Positions 20,209 to 28,652 are shown, counted from the first letter of the stretch. The stretch: DNA of 64,000 nucleotides from Micromonospora sp. PLK6-60 (GCF_019890675.1 NZ_JAIOAA010000006.1:62001-126000), one strand, 5' to 3'. A program made the numbers and translations. The notes: generated by a model from the sequence alone, not told the origin.

Positions 20209-21270
20209 ATGACCCGGCTGCCCACCCTCGCCGTGGTCGGGGCGACCGGTGCCGTCGGCACCGTGATGTGCCAGCTGCTCTCCTCCCGGCGCAACGTCTG
20301 GGGCGAGATCCGGCTGCTCGCCTCGGCCCGGTCGGCCGGCCGCACCGTGCTCTGCCGGGGTGAGGAGCTGACGGTCCGGGAGCTCACCCCCGAGGCGCTC
20401 GACGGCGTCGACGTGGCCATGTTCGACGTGCCCGACGAGGTGTCGGCGCGGTGGGCGCCGATCGCGGTGAGCCAGGGCGCGGTCGTGGTGGACAACTCGG
20501 GCGCGTTCCGGATGGACCGGGACGTCCCGCTGGTGGTGCCGGAGATCAACGCCGAGCAGGTGCGCAACCGGCCCAAGGGCATCATCGCCAACGCCAACTG
20601 CACCACCCTCGCGATGATCGTCGCGATCGCCCCGCTGCACCGCGAGTACGGCCTGCGCGAGCTGGTGCTCGCCTCGTACCAGGCGGTCTCCGGGGCGGGG
20701 CAGGCCGGCGTGGACGCCCTGCACGCCCAGCTCGGCAAGATCGCCGGGGACCGGGTGCTCGGCTCCCGCGCGGGTGACGTCCGACAGGCGGTCGGCGACG
20801 AGCTGGGCCCGTTCCCGGCCCCGCTGGCGCTCAACGTGGTGCCCTGGGCCGGCTCGCTGGCCGACGGCGGCTGGTCGTCCGAGGAGATGAAGATGCGCAA
20901 CGAGTCGCGCAAGATCCTCGGCCTGCCCGACCTGAAGGTCTCCGCCACCTGCGTACGGGTGCCGGTGGTGACCGGCCACTCGGTCGCCGTGCACGCGGTC
21001 TTCGCCACCGAGGTCGACGCCGAGGGCGCCCGGGAGGCGCTACGCAACGCGCCGGGGGTGATCCTGGTCGACGACCCCGCCGCGGGCGAGTTCCCGATGC
21101 CCATCGACGCCGTCGGCACCGACCCGTCCTGGGTCGGCCGCATCCGCCGGGCGATCGACGACCCGCGCGCCCTCGATCTCTTCGTCACCGGCGACAACCT
21201 CCGCAAGGGCGCCGCGCTGAACACCGCCCAGATCGCCGAGCTGCTGGCCAAGGAGCTCACCCGCCGCTGA
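20209..21270 (+). CDS. asd: Aspartate-semialdehyde dehydrogenase
   Basis: This NADPH-dependent enzyme reduces aspartyl phosphate to aspartate semialdehyde, the step after LysC. The 353-residue protein has the N-terminal nucleotide-binding motif VVGATGAVGTVM, the catalytic cysteine in NANCTT (Cys131), QAVSGAGQAG, and the late motif VPVVTGHSVAVH containing the active-site His. It starts 4 bases after the lysC stop, forming the conserved lysC-asd operon. A tandem-repeat stretch rather than an obvious hairpin follows. Confidence 0.97.
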   Translation: MTRLPTLAVVGATGAVGTVMCQLLSSRRNVWGEIRLLASARSAGRTVLCRGEELTVRELTPEALDGVDVAMFDVPDEVSARWAPIAVSQGAVVVDNSGAFRMDRDVPLVVPEINAEQVRNRPKGIIANANCTTLAMIVAIAPLHREYGLRELVLASYQAVSGAGQAGVDALHAQLGKIAGDRVLGSRAGDVRQAVGDELGPFPAPLALNVVPWAGSLADGGWSSEEMKMRNESRKILGLPDLKVSATCVRVPVVTGHSVAVHAVFATEVDAEGAREALRNAPGVILVDDPAAGEFPMPIDAVGTDPSWVGRIRRAIDDPRALDLFVTGDNLRKGAALNTAQIAELLAKELTRR

Positions 21271-21285
21271 CCCACCCCTCCGGAC

Positions 21286-21440
21286 CGGCCCCTTGCGGGA
21301 TGTCGGGCCCTCCGTTGGGCGGGACGGGCCCCTGTGCGGGATGTCGGGCCCTCCGCTGGGCGGGATGGGCCGTTGTGCGGTAGCTCGCGCGGGTGGCTGG
21401 GCGGGACGGGCCGTGGCGCGGCAGGTCCGCGTTCCGCGCG
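21286..21440 (+). repeat. 41-bp tandem repeat downstream of asd
   Basis: Units of exactly 41 bp begin at 21295, 21336 and 21377, with a partial fourth at 21418. The first two are nearly identical (GCGGGATGTCGGGCCCTCCG start) and the third is diverged. No convincing protein is encoded. The rest of the interval to 21568 holds similar degenerate words (GCGGGATGTCGCG near 21458) and no gene. Confidence 0.8.
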
Positions 21441-21568
21441 CGAAGGCTCGCCGGTTGCGGGATGTCGCGCCATCCCGCGCCGGCCAAGGCCCGACGTGCC
21501 GCAAGTTGACGCATCGCCCCCCGGGCGCACGCCCCCGGGGCGTGGGGGCGTGGGCCTGGGGTGGGGCC

Positions 21569-22990
21569 TCAGGCGGCGGAGAGGTGGACGCCGTCGCGGC
21601 CCTGCCGCTTGACCGCGTAGAGCGCCTGGTCGGCGCGGCGCATCGCGAGTTCCGGGCGTTCGCCGGGCTGGGCGACGGCCACGCCCACGCTGATCGTCCG
21701 GCCCACGCCGCGGGCCGCCTCGGCGAGGCGCTCGGCGATCCGGACCGCCTCGTCCGGGCGGCTCACCTCGAGCACCGCGACGAACTCGTCGCCGCCGATC
21801 CGGTACAGCTCGTCGCCGTGGCGCAGCGCCCCCTCCAGGGCCCGGGCCAGCCCCACCAGCAGCCGGTCGCCGGCCTGGTGGCCGTACGTGTCGTTGACGT
21901 CCTTGAAGCCGTCCACGTCGATGGCGAGCAGCGCGGTACGCCCCGGCGTGGCCGCCGCGATCCGCTGGCCGAACGGCCCGGTGTGCCGCAGCCCGGTGAG
22001 CGGGTCGGAACTCGCCTGCTCGCGGAGCCGGGCCAGGGTGCGCAGCCGGTCCAGGCAGGTCCACGCCTGCCCGGCGAGCAGTTCCATCAGGTTGACGGTG
22101 GTCGGGTCGGGGCGCAGCAGCCGGTCGTCGGCGACCAGCAGCACCCCGCCCGCGTCCGGCGTACCGACCGGGACCGCGATCAGGGTGCGCACGCCGGCCC
22201 GGGCGATCGGCGCGTACTCGTCGGTGGGGCGGTGCCCGGCCTCGCCCAGCGTGTAGCCGGAGCCGTACCGGTGGGCCCGGGCGATCATCCGCCGCAGCGC
22301 CTCCGGGCCGGCCTGGGCCAACTCGGCTCGCACCCGGCTCTCCAGCTCGCCCGGCGCGTCGGTCGGCCCGCCGAGGCGGGGCTCGTTCCGGTCGGCGAGG
22401 ACCAGCATCGCGGCGGCGAGACCGGAGACGTCCCGGGCGGCGGCGATCGCCTCGGTCAGCAGCTCCCACTGGGTCGGCGCGGCGGTCAGCGTGGCGGCGT
22501 GCCGGAGCAGTTTCTCGCTGCGGCTCTCGGCGGGCGGTCCGCCCAGCGCCGTGATCCGCGCACCCAGTCGGTCGGCCAGCCGCTCGACGGTCGCCCGCCA
22601 CCGGTCCAGCTCCTCCGGGGCGCTCCACTGCAGGTCGAGCACGCCGATGGGCCGGCCGGCGGGGTCGCACAGCGGCACGCAGATCTCGGCGGTCACGTCG
22701 GGGCGTACCGGGAGGTAGTCCGGGTCGGCGGTGACGTCCGCGACGGTGGCGGCGTGCCCGGTGGCGTGCACCCGGCCGGTGATGCCGCTGCCCGGCGCGA
22801 CGGTGGAGAAGACCTGCCAGGAGCCGGTCGCCGCGACGCAGCGGAGCCGGCCCTGGACGTGCAGCAGCACGGCGATGGCGGCCGGCGTGTAGCGGGCGAG
22901 GGCGGCCACGGTCCACTGGCACGCCTCGACGGCGGTCGACGCCATGGGCAGGCGGACCGTGACGTCTCGGATGACCCGGTTGTGATCCAC
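21569..22990 (-). CDS. GAF-GGDEF diguanylate cyclase
   Basis: This cytoplasmic protein of about 473 residues is predicted to make cyclic di-GMP. Two sensor-type (GAF-like) regions occupy about residues 20-170 and 190-310, the second with ARAGVRTLIAVPVGTPDAGGVLLVADD. The C-terminal GGDEF domain starts at DPLTGLRHTG and has the intact active motif GGDEF (residues 399-403). It also has an RHGD inhibitory site five residues before it, so both activity and product inhibition are expected. No transmembrane segment is seen. The start is uncertain: GTG at 22990 (VDHNRVIRD) or ATG at 22945 (MASTAVEAC). It is divergent from the GGCT-like gene with a 165-base gap. Confidence 0.88.
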   Translation of the reverse strand: MDHNRVIRDVTVRLPMASTAVEACQWTVAALARYTPAAIAVLLHVQGRLRCVAATGSWQVFSTVAPGSGITGRVHATGHAATVADVTADPDYLPVRPDVTAEICVPLCDPAGRPIGVLDLQWSAPEELDRWRATVERLADRLGARITALGGPPAESRSEKLLRHAATLTAAPTQWELLTEAIAAARDVSGLAAAMLVLADRNEPRLGGPTDAPGELESRVRAELAQAGPEALRRMIARAHRYGSGYTLGEAGHRPTDEYAPIARAGVRTLIAVPVGTPDAGGVLLVADDRLLRPDPTTVNLMELLAGQAWTCLDRLRTLARLREQASSDPLTGLRHTGPFGQRIAAATPGRTALLAIDVDGFKDVNDTYGHQAGDRLLVGLARALEGALRHGDELYRIGGDEFVAVLEVSRPDEAVRIAERLAEAARGVGRTISVGVAVAQPGERPELAMRRADQALYAVKRQGRDGVHLSAA

Positions 22991-23155
22991 GCGGCACGTC
23001 GTTCCAGGTAAGGGGGCGCGGTGGGCGGCGCCCGGGGGCGGATCAAGGGTAGTCCGCGGCTCGGGGCTCCGCCCACCAGCAAGATCAGCTCTGGCTTCGT
23101 ACACATGTTCCATCCACAGGCTGTGGACGGCGGGCCCGGCTGGCAGGCTGGGCGG

Positions 23156-23953
23156 GTGGACCGGCTCTGGTACGTCGCCTACGGCTCGAACATGTCCGCC
23201 GCCCGGCTCGGGTGTTACCTGTCGGGCGGGCGTCCGCCGGGCGGGCTGCGGTCGTACCCGGGCTGCCGGGACGGCCGGCCACCGCGCCGCTCGGCGCCGG
23301 TGCTGGTGCCCGGCGGGGTGTACTTCGCCGGCGAGTCGCGGGCCTGGACCGGCGGGATGGCCTTCTACGACCCGTGGCTGCCCGGGGTCGCGGCGGCGCG
23401 GGCCTGGCTGCTGACCGGCGAGCAGTTCGCGGACCTGGCCGCCCAGGAGATGTACCGGCCGCCGGGGGCCGACCTGGCCGGGATCGCGGCGGCGGTGGCC
23501 AGCGGGCGGGCGACGCTGGGCCCCGGCCGGTACGAGACCCTGATCCGGGTCGGCACCCGGGAGGGCCTGCCCATGCTCACCTTCACCGCACCCTGGCGGG
23601 CGGTGGACGTGCCGTGGCACGCGCCGGCACCGGCCTACCTCGGGATGCTGGCCGGCGGGCTGCGGGAGGCGCACCACTGGCCGGCGGCCCGGATCGCCGA
23701 TCACCTGGCCGGGCTGCGCGGGGTGGCCGGCCGCTGGGAGCGGGCGGCGGTCGAGGAACTGGTGGCCGGGCTGAGCCCGGACGACCGGAACGCGGGCGGG
23801 GGCGGCCCGGGGGGGCGGCGGGGAGGGGGGGGAGGGGGAGCAGCTCGCCGTACGCGACGAGGCCGAGCAGGTCGACGGGTGCGTGATCGGACAGCGCGGA
23901 CACGCAGCGCAGGTTACCGCCGAGCGGGGCGTTCCGGACACCCGCCGGTGTGA
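23156..23953 (+). CDS. Gamma-glutamylcyclotransferase-fold protein, 3' end disrupted
   Basis: The N-terminus VDRLWYVAYGSNMSAARL contains the YGSN motif of the gamma-glutamylcyclotransferase fold. The protein follows the group often labelled histone deacetylase in actinobacterial annotations. It is followed by GVYFAGESRAWTGGMAFYDP and a helical C-terminal region ending around LVAGLSPDDRNA (23790). From there the frame enters a guanine-rich tract and continues through sequence that on the other strand encodes the start of another gene. The last 50 or so residues (GGGGPGGRRGGGGGG onward) are therefore probably not native. The original stop codon appears to be lost. GTG at 23156 is chosen as it directly precedes the conserved core. 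Confidence 0.75.
   Translation: MDRLWYVAYGSNMSAARLGCYLSGGRPPGGLRSYPGCRDGRPPRRSAPVLVPGGVYFAGESRAWTGGMAFYDPWLPGVAAARAWLLTGEQFADLAAQEMYRPPGADLAGIAAAVASGRATLGPGRYETLIRVGTREGLPMLTFTAPWRAVDVPWHAPAPAYLGMLAGGLREAHHWPAARIADHLAGLRGVAGRWERAAVEELVAGLSPDDRNAGGGGPGGRRGGGGGGAARRTRRGRAGRRVRDRTARTRSAGYRRAGRSGHPPV
23800..23845. other. Guanine-rich scar joining two truncated genes
   Basis: A 46-base stretch consists almost only of G runs of 4 to 9 with few C and A. The GGCT-like gene loses its natural end on its left, and a ferritin-like gene on the other strand loses everything after its first 22 residues on its right. It may be a deletion junction, a hypermutable tract or an assembly/sequencing artefact. Confidence 0.6.
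23838..23903 (-). pseudogene. N-terminal fragment of a ferritin-like (tRNA hydroxylase-type) protein
   Basis: A GTG at 23903 begins VSALSDHAPVDLLGLVAYGELL, which closely resembles the first helix of ferritin-like-fold proteins that lie beside DEAD-box helicases in actinobacteria (DLLGVVAYGELLAF type). After these 22 residues the frame becomes proline-rich nonsense derived from the guanine tract and antisense of the neighbouring gene. The normal protein is roughly 200 residues, so about 600 bases are missing. Family identity rests on one short segment and remembered gene order. Confidence 0.5.
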
Positions 23954-23967
23954 CGCGGGCAACAGGG

Positions 23968-23991
23968 AACACGCCCGGCGTGGGGCGTGTT
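23968..23991 (+). promoter_or_regulatory. Inverted repeat AACACGCCC-N6-GGGCGTGTT upstream of the helicase
   Basis: A perfect 9-bp inverted repeat with a 6-base spacer lies in the gap between the ferritin-like remnant and the DEAD-box helicase. It is either an operator or a short hairpin. Its centre is about 215 bases before the helicase start. Confidence 0.4.
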
Positions 23992-24005
23992 GTCATTGGC
24001 CGAGA

Positions 24006-24031
24006 CCGCTGGCCAGCGGCTCAGGTAGTAT
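24006..24031 (+). promoter_or_regulatory. Palindrome and possible -10 of the helicase gene
   Basis: CCGCTGGCCAGCGG (24006-24019) is a perfect 14-base palindrome, and TAGTAT (24026-24031) fits a -10 box. This would give a 5' untranslated region of about 155 bases, which would suit post-transcriptional control of a DEAD-box helicase. No -35 at standard spacing was found. Confidence 0.35.
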
Positions 24032-24194
24032 TCAACAGTTGCCGTGGGCGCCGATCTGTTCGAGTCCGGCCCCCGGCGCGCGTGCGGCCCGGTGCGGCGT
24101 TGGCAGTTTCCGCCGACCGTGTGGCCCGCGCCAAACCGACAGCGCCCTGCTGGACATGCCGGGGCGCACCACGAGAGGGCACCCCCAGATCCAG

Positions 24195-25889
24195 ATGAGC
24201 GAACACATTTCCGAACCCACCGAGGGCCAGGTGCTGGCCCCCACCGCTCCCGTCCGCCCGGAAGCTCCCACCTTCGCCGCGCTCGGCGCCCGGCAGGAGA
24301 CCGTCGAGGCCCTGGCCGCCGCCGGCATCACCCGCGCCTTCGCCATCCAGGAGTACGCGATCCCGATCGCGATGCGCGGCACCGACATGATCGGCCAGGC
24401 GCCGACCGGCACCGGCAAGACCCTCGGCTTCGGCGTACCCCTGCTGGAGCGGGTCTTCGCGCCGGGCGAGGGCAGCGACGGCGTGCCGCAGGCACTGGTC
24501 GTCGTCCCCACCCGCGAGCTGGGCATCCAGGTCGCCAAGGACCTGTCCGCCGCGGGCAGCACCCGGGGTGTCCGGGTGCTGCCGATCTACGGCGGCGTGG
24601 CGTACGAGCCGCAGATCGAGGCGCTCCGCAAGGGCGTGGAGATCCTGGTCGGCACGCCGGGCCGGCTGCTGGACCTGCAGAAGCAGAAGCACCTGCGGCT
24701 CGACCGGGTCCGCGCGCTCGTCCTCGACGAGGCGGACCGGATGCTCGACCTGGGCTTCCTGGACGACGTCGAGCGGATCCTGGCGATGCTGCCGGAGGAC
24801 CGGCAGACGATGCTCTTCTCGGCCACCATGCCGGACCCGATCGTCACCCTGTCCCGGCGTTTCCTGCACCACCCGATGACGATCCACGCCGGGCACACCG
24901 CCGAGACCGGCCCGAACCCGCGGACCAAGCAGCTGGCCTACCGCACCCACTCGATGAACAAGGTCGAGATCGTGGCGCGGATCCTCCAGGCCGAGGAGCG
25001 CGGGCTCACCATGATCTTCACCCGCACCAAGCGGGCCGCCGACCGGGTCGCCGAGGACCTCGACTTTCGGGGCTTCGCGGTGGCGGCCGTGCACGGTGAC
25101 CTCGGGCAGGGCGCCCGCGAGCGGGCGCTGCGGGCGTTCCGGGCCGGCAAGATCGACACGCTGGTCGCCACCGACGTGGCGGCCCGGGGCATCGACGTCA
25201 GCGGCGTCACCCACGTCATCAACTACGACTGCCCCGAGGACCAGGACACCTACACCCACCGGATCGGGCGTACCGGCCGGGCCGGCGCCAGCGGCGTCGC
25301 GGTGACCTTCGTCGACTGGGACGACATGCCCCGCTGGCGGATCATCGACAAGACCCTCGGCCTGGACATGCCGGAGCCGCCGGAGACGTACCACACCTCT
25401 CCGCACCTCTACACCGACCTGGACATTCCCACCCAGGTGACCGGCACCCTGCCGACCGCCGAGCGGACCCGGGCCGGGCTCTCCGCCGAGGTCGAGGAGG
25501 ACCTCGGCGGCGGCCGGTCCCGGCGCGGCGAGGGCGGCCGGGGTCGCCGGGGCCGCAGCGAGGGCCGGGGTCGCGGCGAGGGCCGTGGCCTGGGCGAAGG
25601 CCGGGGTCGCGGCGAGGGCCGGGGCCGCTCCGACGCCCCGGACGCCAACGCGCCGGTCGAGACCGCCGACGAGGGCGACAGCCGCACCCCGCGCCGCCGG
25701 CGTCGCCGCCGGGCCGGCGAGGTCGTCGCGGGCGAGCCGACCGCCGTGGTCGCCGCCGACGCGGGTGCCGCCGAGCCGGCCGCCGCGTCCGCCGAGGGCG
25801 GGCAGTCGGCGAAGCCGCGCCGCCGCCGGCGCCGTCGCGGTGGCGGTTCCGGCCCGGGTACGCCGGCCGAGGCGTCCACCGCCGACTGA
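24195..25889 (+). CDS. DEAD-box ATP-dependent RNA helicase
   Basis: This 564-residue protein is predicted to unwind structured RNA in ribosome assembly or RNA decay, especially in the cold. All superfamily 2 motifs are visible: Q motif (FAALGARQETVEALAAAGITRAFAIQ in pieces), motif I APTGTGKT, PTRELG, TPGRLL, DEAD with RMLDLGF, SAT, TDVAARGIDV, and HRIGRTGRAG. The C-terminal tail is basic and low-complexity: GRGEGRG-type RG repeats (about residues 435-475), then two RRRRRR clusters, likely for RNA binding. The start at 24195 (MSEHISEP) is the best match to similar proteins. An in-frame ATG 13 codons upstream is possible. Confidence 0.94.
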   Translation: MSEHISEPTEGQVLAPTAPVRPEAPTFAALGARQETVEALAAAGITRAFAIQEYAIPIAMRGTDMIGQAPTGTGKTLGFGVPLLERVFAPGEGSDGVPQALVVVPTRELGIQVAKDLSAAGSTRGVRVLPIYGGVAYEPQIEALRKGVEILVGTPGRLLDLQKQKHLRLDRVRALVLDEADRMLDLGFLDDVERILAMLPEDRQTMLFSATMPDPIVTLSRRFLHHPMTIHAGHTAETGPNPRTKQLAYRTHSMNKVEIVARILQAEERGLTMIFTRTKRAADRVAEDLDFRGFAVAAVHGDLGQGARERALRAFRAGKIDTLVATDVAARGIDVSGVTHVINYDCPEDQDTYTHRIGRTGRAGASGVAVTFVDWDDMPRWRIIDKTLGLDMPEPPETYHTSPHLYTDLDIPTQVTGTLPTAERTRAGLSAEVEEDLGGGRSRRGEGGRGRRGRSEGRGRGEGRGLGEGRGRGEGRGRSDAPDANAPVETADEGDSRTPRRRRRRRAGEVVAGEPTAVVAADAGAAEPAAASAEGGQSAKPRRRRRRRGGGSGPGTPAEASTAD

Positions 25890-25904
25890 TCTCCCACGCA
25901 CCCT

Positions 25905-25943
25905 GACATCCCCCGTGCCGGCCGTTCCGGTACGGGGGATGTC
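25905..25943 (+). terminator. Hairpin after the helicase gene
   Basis: GACATCCCCCGT and ACGGGGGATGTC form a 12-bp stem, extended by CCGG/CCGG after one mismatch, 15 bases after the stop codon. Confidence 0.75.
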
Positions 25944-26024
25944 GCACTCTCCGCGTCCGGCGCTCATCGCGATCCGGCCTCCCTCTGCGGAACGCGGAAC
26001 ATCGACGCCGGGCTGGCCGGTAGG

Positions 26025-26155
26025 CCGGCTGATCGGGGGCCGCCTGCTCGGGGGGCCGGCTGATCGGGGGCTGCCTGACCGGGGCCCGGCTGGCCGGGGC
26101 CGGCTGATCGGGGCCGGCTGATCGGGGCCCGGCTGACCAGGGGCCGGCTGATCGT
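26025..26155 (+). repeat. Degenerate short repeat array (GGCCGGCTGATCGGGG)
   Basis: Seven or so imperfect copies of a 16-20-base word GGCCGGCTGATCGGGG follow each other in the 415-base gap between the helicase terminator and the methyltransferase. No gene is supported in this gap. Confidence 0.65.
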
Positions 26156-26220
26156 CGGGAGCCGGCATCTCGCGGGCCGGCTGCTCCGCGGTCCAGCCGG
26201 CAGGCGGGTGGGTCGGCAGG

Positions 26221-26289
26221 CTTTGCTCTGCTGCCGCCGGCGCACCACTTTCGGCCGTGCGGTGTTGCCTCGGCGTAAGCAGAGCAAAG
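26221..26289. repeat. Inverted repeat CTTTGCTCTGCT ... AGCAGAGCAAAG
   Basis: Two perfect 12-bp arms (26221-26232 and 26278-26289) flank 45 bases containing their own small GC-rich pairings. The element ends about 70 bases before the methyltransferase start and could be a regulatory structure or one of the dispersed repeats of this genome type. Confidence 0.65.
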
Positions 26290-26358
26290 GCGATCGGGGA
26301 TACGCACTGACCTGGGGCTGGCGACGGCGAGCCGACAGCCGGGAAGGATGATGGAGCT

Positions 26359-27504
26359 ATGCCGGAACCACTGGACGCCGCCCTGACCGAGGTTCGGGCC
26401 CTGCTGCTCGACCCCGCCCTGACCCGGGCGGTGGCCGCCGGGCGCCGCAAGGGGCAGCACCCCTCGGTGGTCCGCGCCGAACTGCGGCCGGTGACCCTGA
26501 AGGCGGGGCCCCGGATCCAGATCTCCACCTCGGACGGGCACCGCCCGTACACCCGTAACGTCGCTCGCGGCGCGGAGGCCGACGCGGCGGTGGACGCGCT
26601 ACTGGCCGAGCCGTTCGGCAACTGGCACGTCGAGACGACCGGCGCCACGCTCCAACTCCGGGTGACCAAGTCCGGCGAGGCGCAGGTCCACCGGGCGGCG
26701 GCGGACCGGGCGGCGCCGGCCGCCGAGGGGCACGACCGGGCCAAGGACTGGCTGCTGGACCCGGGTGACCCGCTCTTCGCGGAGATCGGCGGGTCGGCCG
26801 CCAAGCGGCGGCAGGTCGACGCGTTCCTCCGGGCGCTGGCGGCCACCCTGCCGGACGACCTCGACGGGCCGCTGCGCGTGGTCGACCTGGGCTGCGGCAA
26901 CGCCTACCTGACCTTCGCCGCCTACCGCTGGCTGGCCCAGCGGGGCCTGGCCGTGGAACTGGTCGGGGTGGACGTCCGCGAGGACCAGCGCCGGCGCAAC
27001 ACGGAGCTGGCGCAGCGGCTGGGCTGGGCCGACCGGGTGCGGTTCGTCGCCGGCACGATCGCCGACGCGGTGGTCGAGCCGGCACCGGACCTGGTGCTCG
27101 CGCTGCACGCCTGCGACACGGCCACCGACGAGGCGCTGGCCCGGGCGGTGCGCTGGGGCGCCCGCTGGGTGCTCGCCGCGCCCTGCTGCCACCACGATCT
27201 CGCCGCGCAGCTACGGACGCGGCCCGCCCCGGCGCCGTACGAGCTGCTCACCCGGCAGGGCATCCTGCGCGAGCGCTTCGCCGACGTGCTCACCGACTCG
27301 GTCCGCGCCGCGCTGCTCCGGCTGCACGGCTACCGGGCCGAGGTGGTGGAGTTCGTCGACTCCCAGCACACCCCGCGCAACCTGCTGATCCGGGCCCGGC
27401 GTACCGGGGCGGAGCCGACCCCGGAGCAGCGGGCGGAATACCGGACGCTGGTCGAGCAGTGGCAGCTGACCCCGCGCCTGGAGACGCTGCTCGCGCCCCG
27501 CTGA
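26359..27504 (+). CDS. SAM-dependent methyltransferase (Methyltransf_32-like)
   Basis: This 381-residue protein has a variable N-terminal region (residues about 1-140) containing RKGQHPSVVRAELRPVTLKAG and LQISTSDGHR-type strands. A Rossmann methyltransferase domain follows, with motif I RVVDLGCGNAYLTFAAYRWL (about residues 174-193), acidic motif II VGVDVREDQ, and a LALHACDTATDEAL segment. The AAPCCHHDL motif is typical of the Methyltransf_32 group of RNA/protein methyltransferases. The substrate is not predictable; an RNA target is plausible since the adjacent gene is an RNA helicase. It is preceded by an inverted repeat and appears monocistronic. Confidence 0.82.
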   Translation: MPEPLDAALTEVRALLLDPALTRAVAAGRRKGQHPSVVRAELRPVTLKAGPRIQISTSDGHRPYTRNVARGAEADAAVDALLAEPFGNWHVETTGATLQLRVTKSGEAQVHRAAADRAAPAAEGHDRAKDWLLDPGDPLFAEIGGSAAKRRQVDAFLRALAATLPDDLDGPLRVVDLGCGNAYLTFAAYRWLAQRGLAVELVGVDVREDQRRRNTELAQRLGWADRVRFVAGTIADAVVEPAPDLVLALHACDTATDEALARAVRWGARWVLAAPCCHHDLAAQLRTRPAPAPYELLTRQGILRERFADVLTDSVRAALLRLHGYRAEVVEFVDSQHTPRNLLIRARRTGAEPTPEQRAEYRTLVEQWQLTPRLETLLAPR

Positions 27505-27514
27505 CCCGCCCGGC

Positions 27515-27588
27515 CAGCGGCGGCGGTCGCCGCTACGAAAGCGCCCCGGTCAGCAGGGGTCGCGTCAGCGGCGGCGGTCGCCGCTACG
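27515..27588. repeat. 23-bp direct repeat at the 3' end of the small membrane protein gene
   Basis: The 23 bases beginning CAGCGGCGGCGGTCGCC occur at 27515-27537 and again at 27566-27588 (51-bp period). The second copy contains the last codons of the minus-strand gene, so the gene end has been partly duplicated. Each copy is also a short inverted repeat (GCGGCGG-TCGCCGC). Confidence 0.75.
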
Positions 27589-27999
27589 GTCCCGGCCCCG
27601 GTCGAAGACGGTCACGCGCTCGCCCTGGGCCCGCTCGCCGGGTGCCCGGTCGCCCTCCGGCGGCAGGGTCGGGAACGGCACCACCTTGGCGGGGGCCTCG
27701 GCGTTGCCCGCGGCGGTGAAGGCGTTCCAGGAGATGTCGACCAGCAGCCGCTTCAGCTCGGCGTGCCGGTCCGCCGCGTTGCGTTGCAGGGCCAGCCGGC
27801 ACCCGAGGATCACCCCGACCAGGGTGGTGGTGACGGCGCCGGTGGCGGCGAAGACCTCCGCCCCGCCCGCCGGGCCACCGCCCAGCACCAACACCAGCAG
27901 CCAGATCCAGAACCCGGCGGCGAAGACGCCGGCCTTCACCACGAAGAAGAGGCTCACCGCACCGGGACGGTGCGGCAGCGGGCGGGTCGTCTCGGCCAT
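27565..27999 (-). CDS. Small two-helix membrane protein, hypothetical
   Basis: This 144-residue protein has two predicted transmembrane helices (AVSLFFVVKAGVFAAGFWIWLLVLVLG in pieces, about residues 14-40, and VFAATGAVTTTLVGVILGCRLAL, about 49-71). A short amphipathic stretch and a charged, Arg-rich cytoplasmic tail (ERVTVFDRGRDRSGDRRR) follow. I do not recognise the family. The start ATG has GGAG upstream on its strand. It is divergent from the XRE regulator at 28195 with a 195-base gap and convergent with the methyltransferase. Confidence 0.65.
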   Translation of the reverse strand: MAETTRPLPHRPGAVSLFFVVKAGVFAAGFWIWLLVLVLGGGPAGGAEVFAATGAVTTTLVGVILGCRLALQRNAADRHAELKRLLVDISWNAFTAAGNAEAPAKVVPFPTLPPEGDRAPGERAQGERVTVFDRGRDRSGDRRR

Positions 28000-28194
28000 G
28001 CTGCTCCTCCGCGGTTCGATCGGCCGTCCCGGACGTCGGCATCGAGCCTAGTTGACGCCGGACAAGCAACCACCTGGGCGGGCGGCCTCCGCGTCCAGTG
28101 GATGGGATGATCGGGCAATTGCGCGAAGGGGAGGTCGTACTACTCTCGTAGGCGCACCGTCCGGTCGGCCGAAAAGGGAAGATCCCACAGCGAC

Positions 28195-28611
28195 ATGGCA
28201 GCCGCAGAGGTATCGCCGCAGATGGCCTTCGCCCGTTTCGTACGCCGGGCCATCGACGACGCGCGCGACGAGCGCGGCTGGACGGTCACCGACCTGGCCG
28301 CGCACACCGGCGTCGGCCGCTCGACGGTCTTCCGCTGGTTGGCCGGCGACTGGCAGGACTACCCCGAGCTGGCCAAGGTGCGGGGTTTCTGCGCCGCCCT
28401 CGACCTGCCGGTGGCGGCCGCGTTCCGGGCGCTCGGCCTGCCCGACGCCGGCACCCCGCCGCGCCGCCGCACCGACGACTCGCCGGTCGAGGCGGACGTG
28501 CGGGTGATCCTGGAACGGCTGGCCGACCCCACCGTGCCGGCCGAGGAGAAGCACCACATCCGCGACCTGCTGCGCTACCTGGCCCGCCGCCCGATCCGGC
28601 GAGCCGGCTGA
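28195..28611 (+). CDS. XRE-family transcriptional regulator
   Basis: This 138-residue protein has an N-terminal helix-turn-helix (FVRRAIDDARDERGWTVTDLAAHTGVGRSTVFRWLAGDW in pieces, residues about 14-55). The segment SRSTVFRWL-like GVGRSTVFRWLAG is the recognition helix. A short linker and a C-terminal helical part (VEADVRVILERLADPTVPAEEKHHIRDLLRYLA) probably mediate dimerisation. Its targets are unknown. The ATG lies 14 bases after AAAAGGGAA. The gene is followed closely by another gene on the same strand (73 bases to its start). Confidence 0.82.
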   Translation: MAAAEVSPQMAFARFVRRAIDDARDERGWTVTDLAAHTGVGRSTVFRWLAGDWQDYPELAKVRGFCAALDLPVAAAFRALGLPDAGTPPRRRTDDSPVEADVRVILERLADPTVPAEEKHHIRDLLRYLARRPIRRAG

Positions 28612-28652
28612 CCGGTTGCCCCGGCTCCCGCCGGCTGGCATCATCTCCGTCC

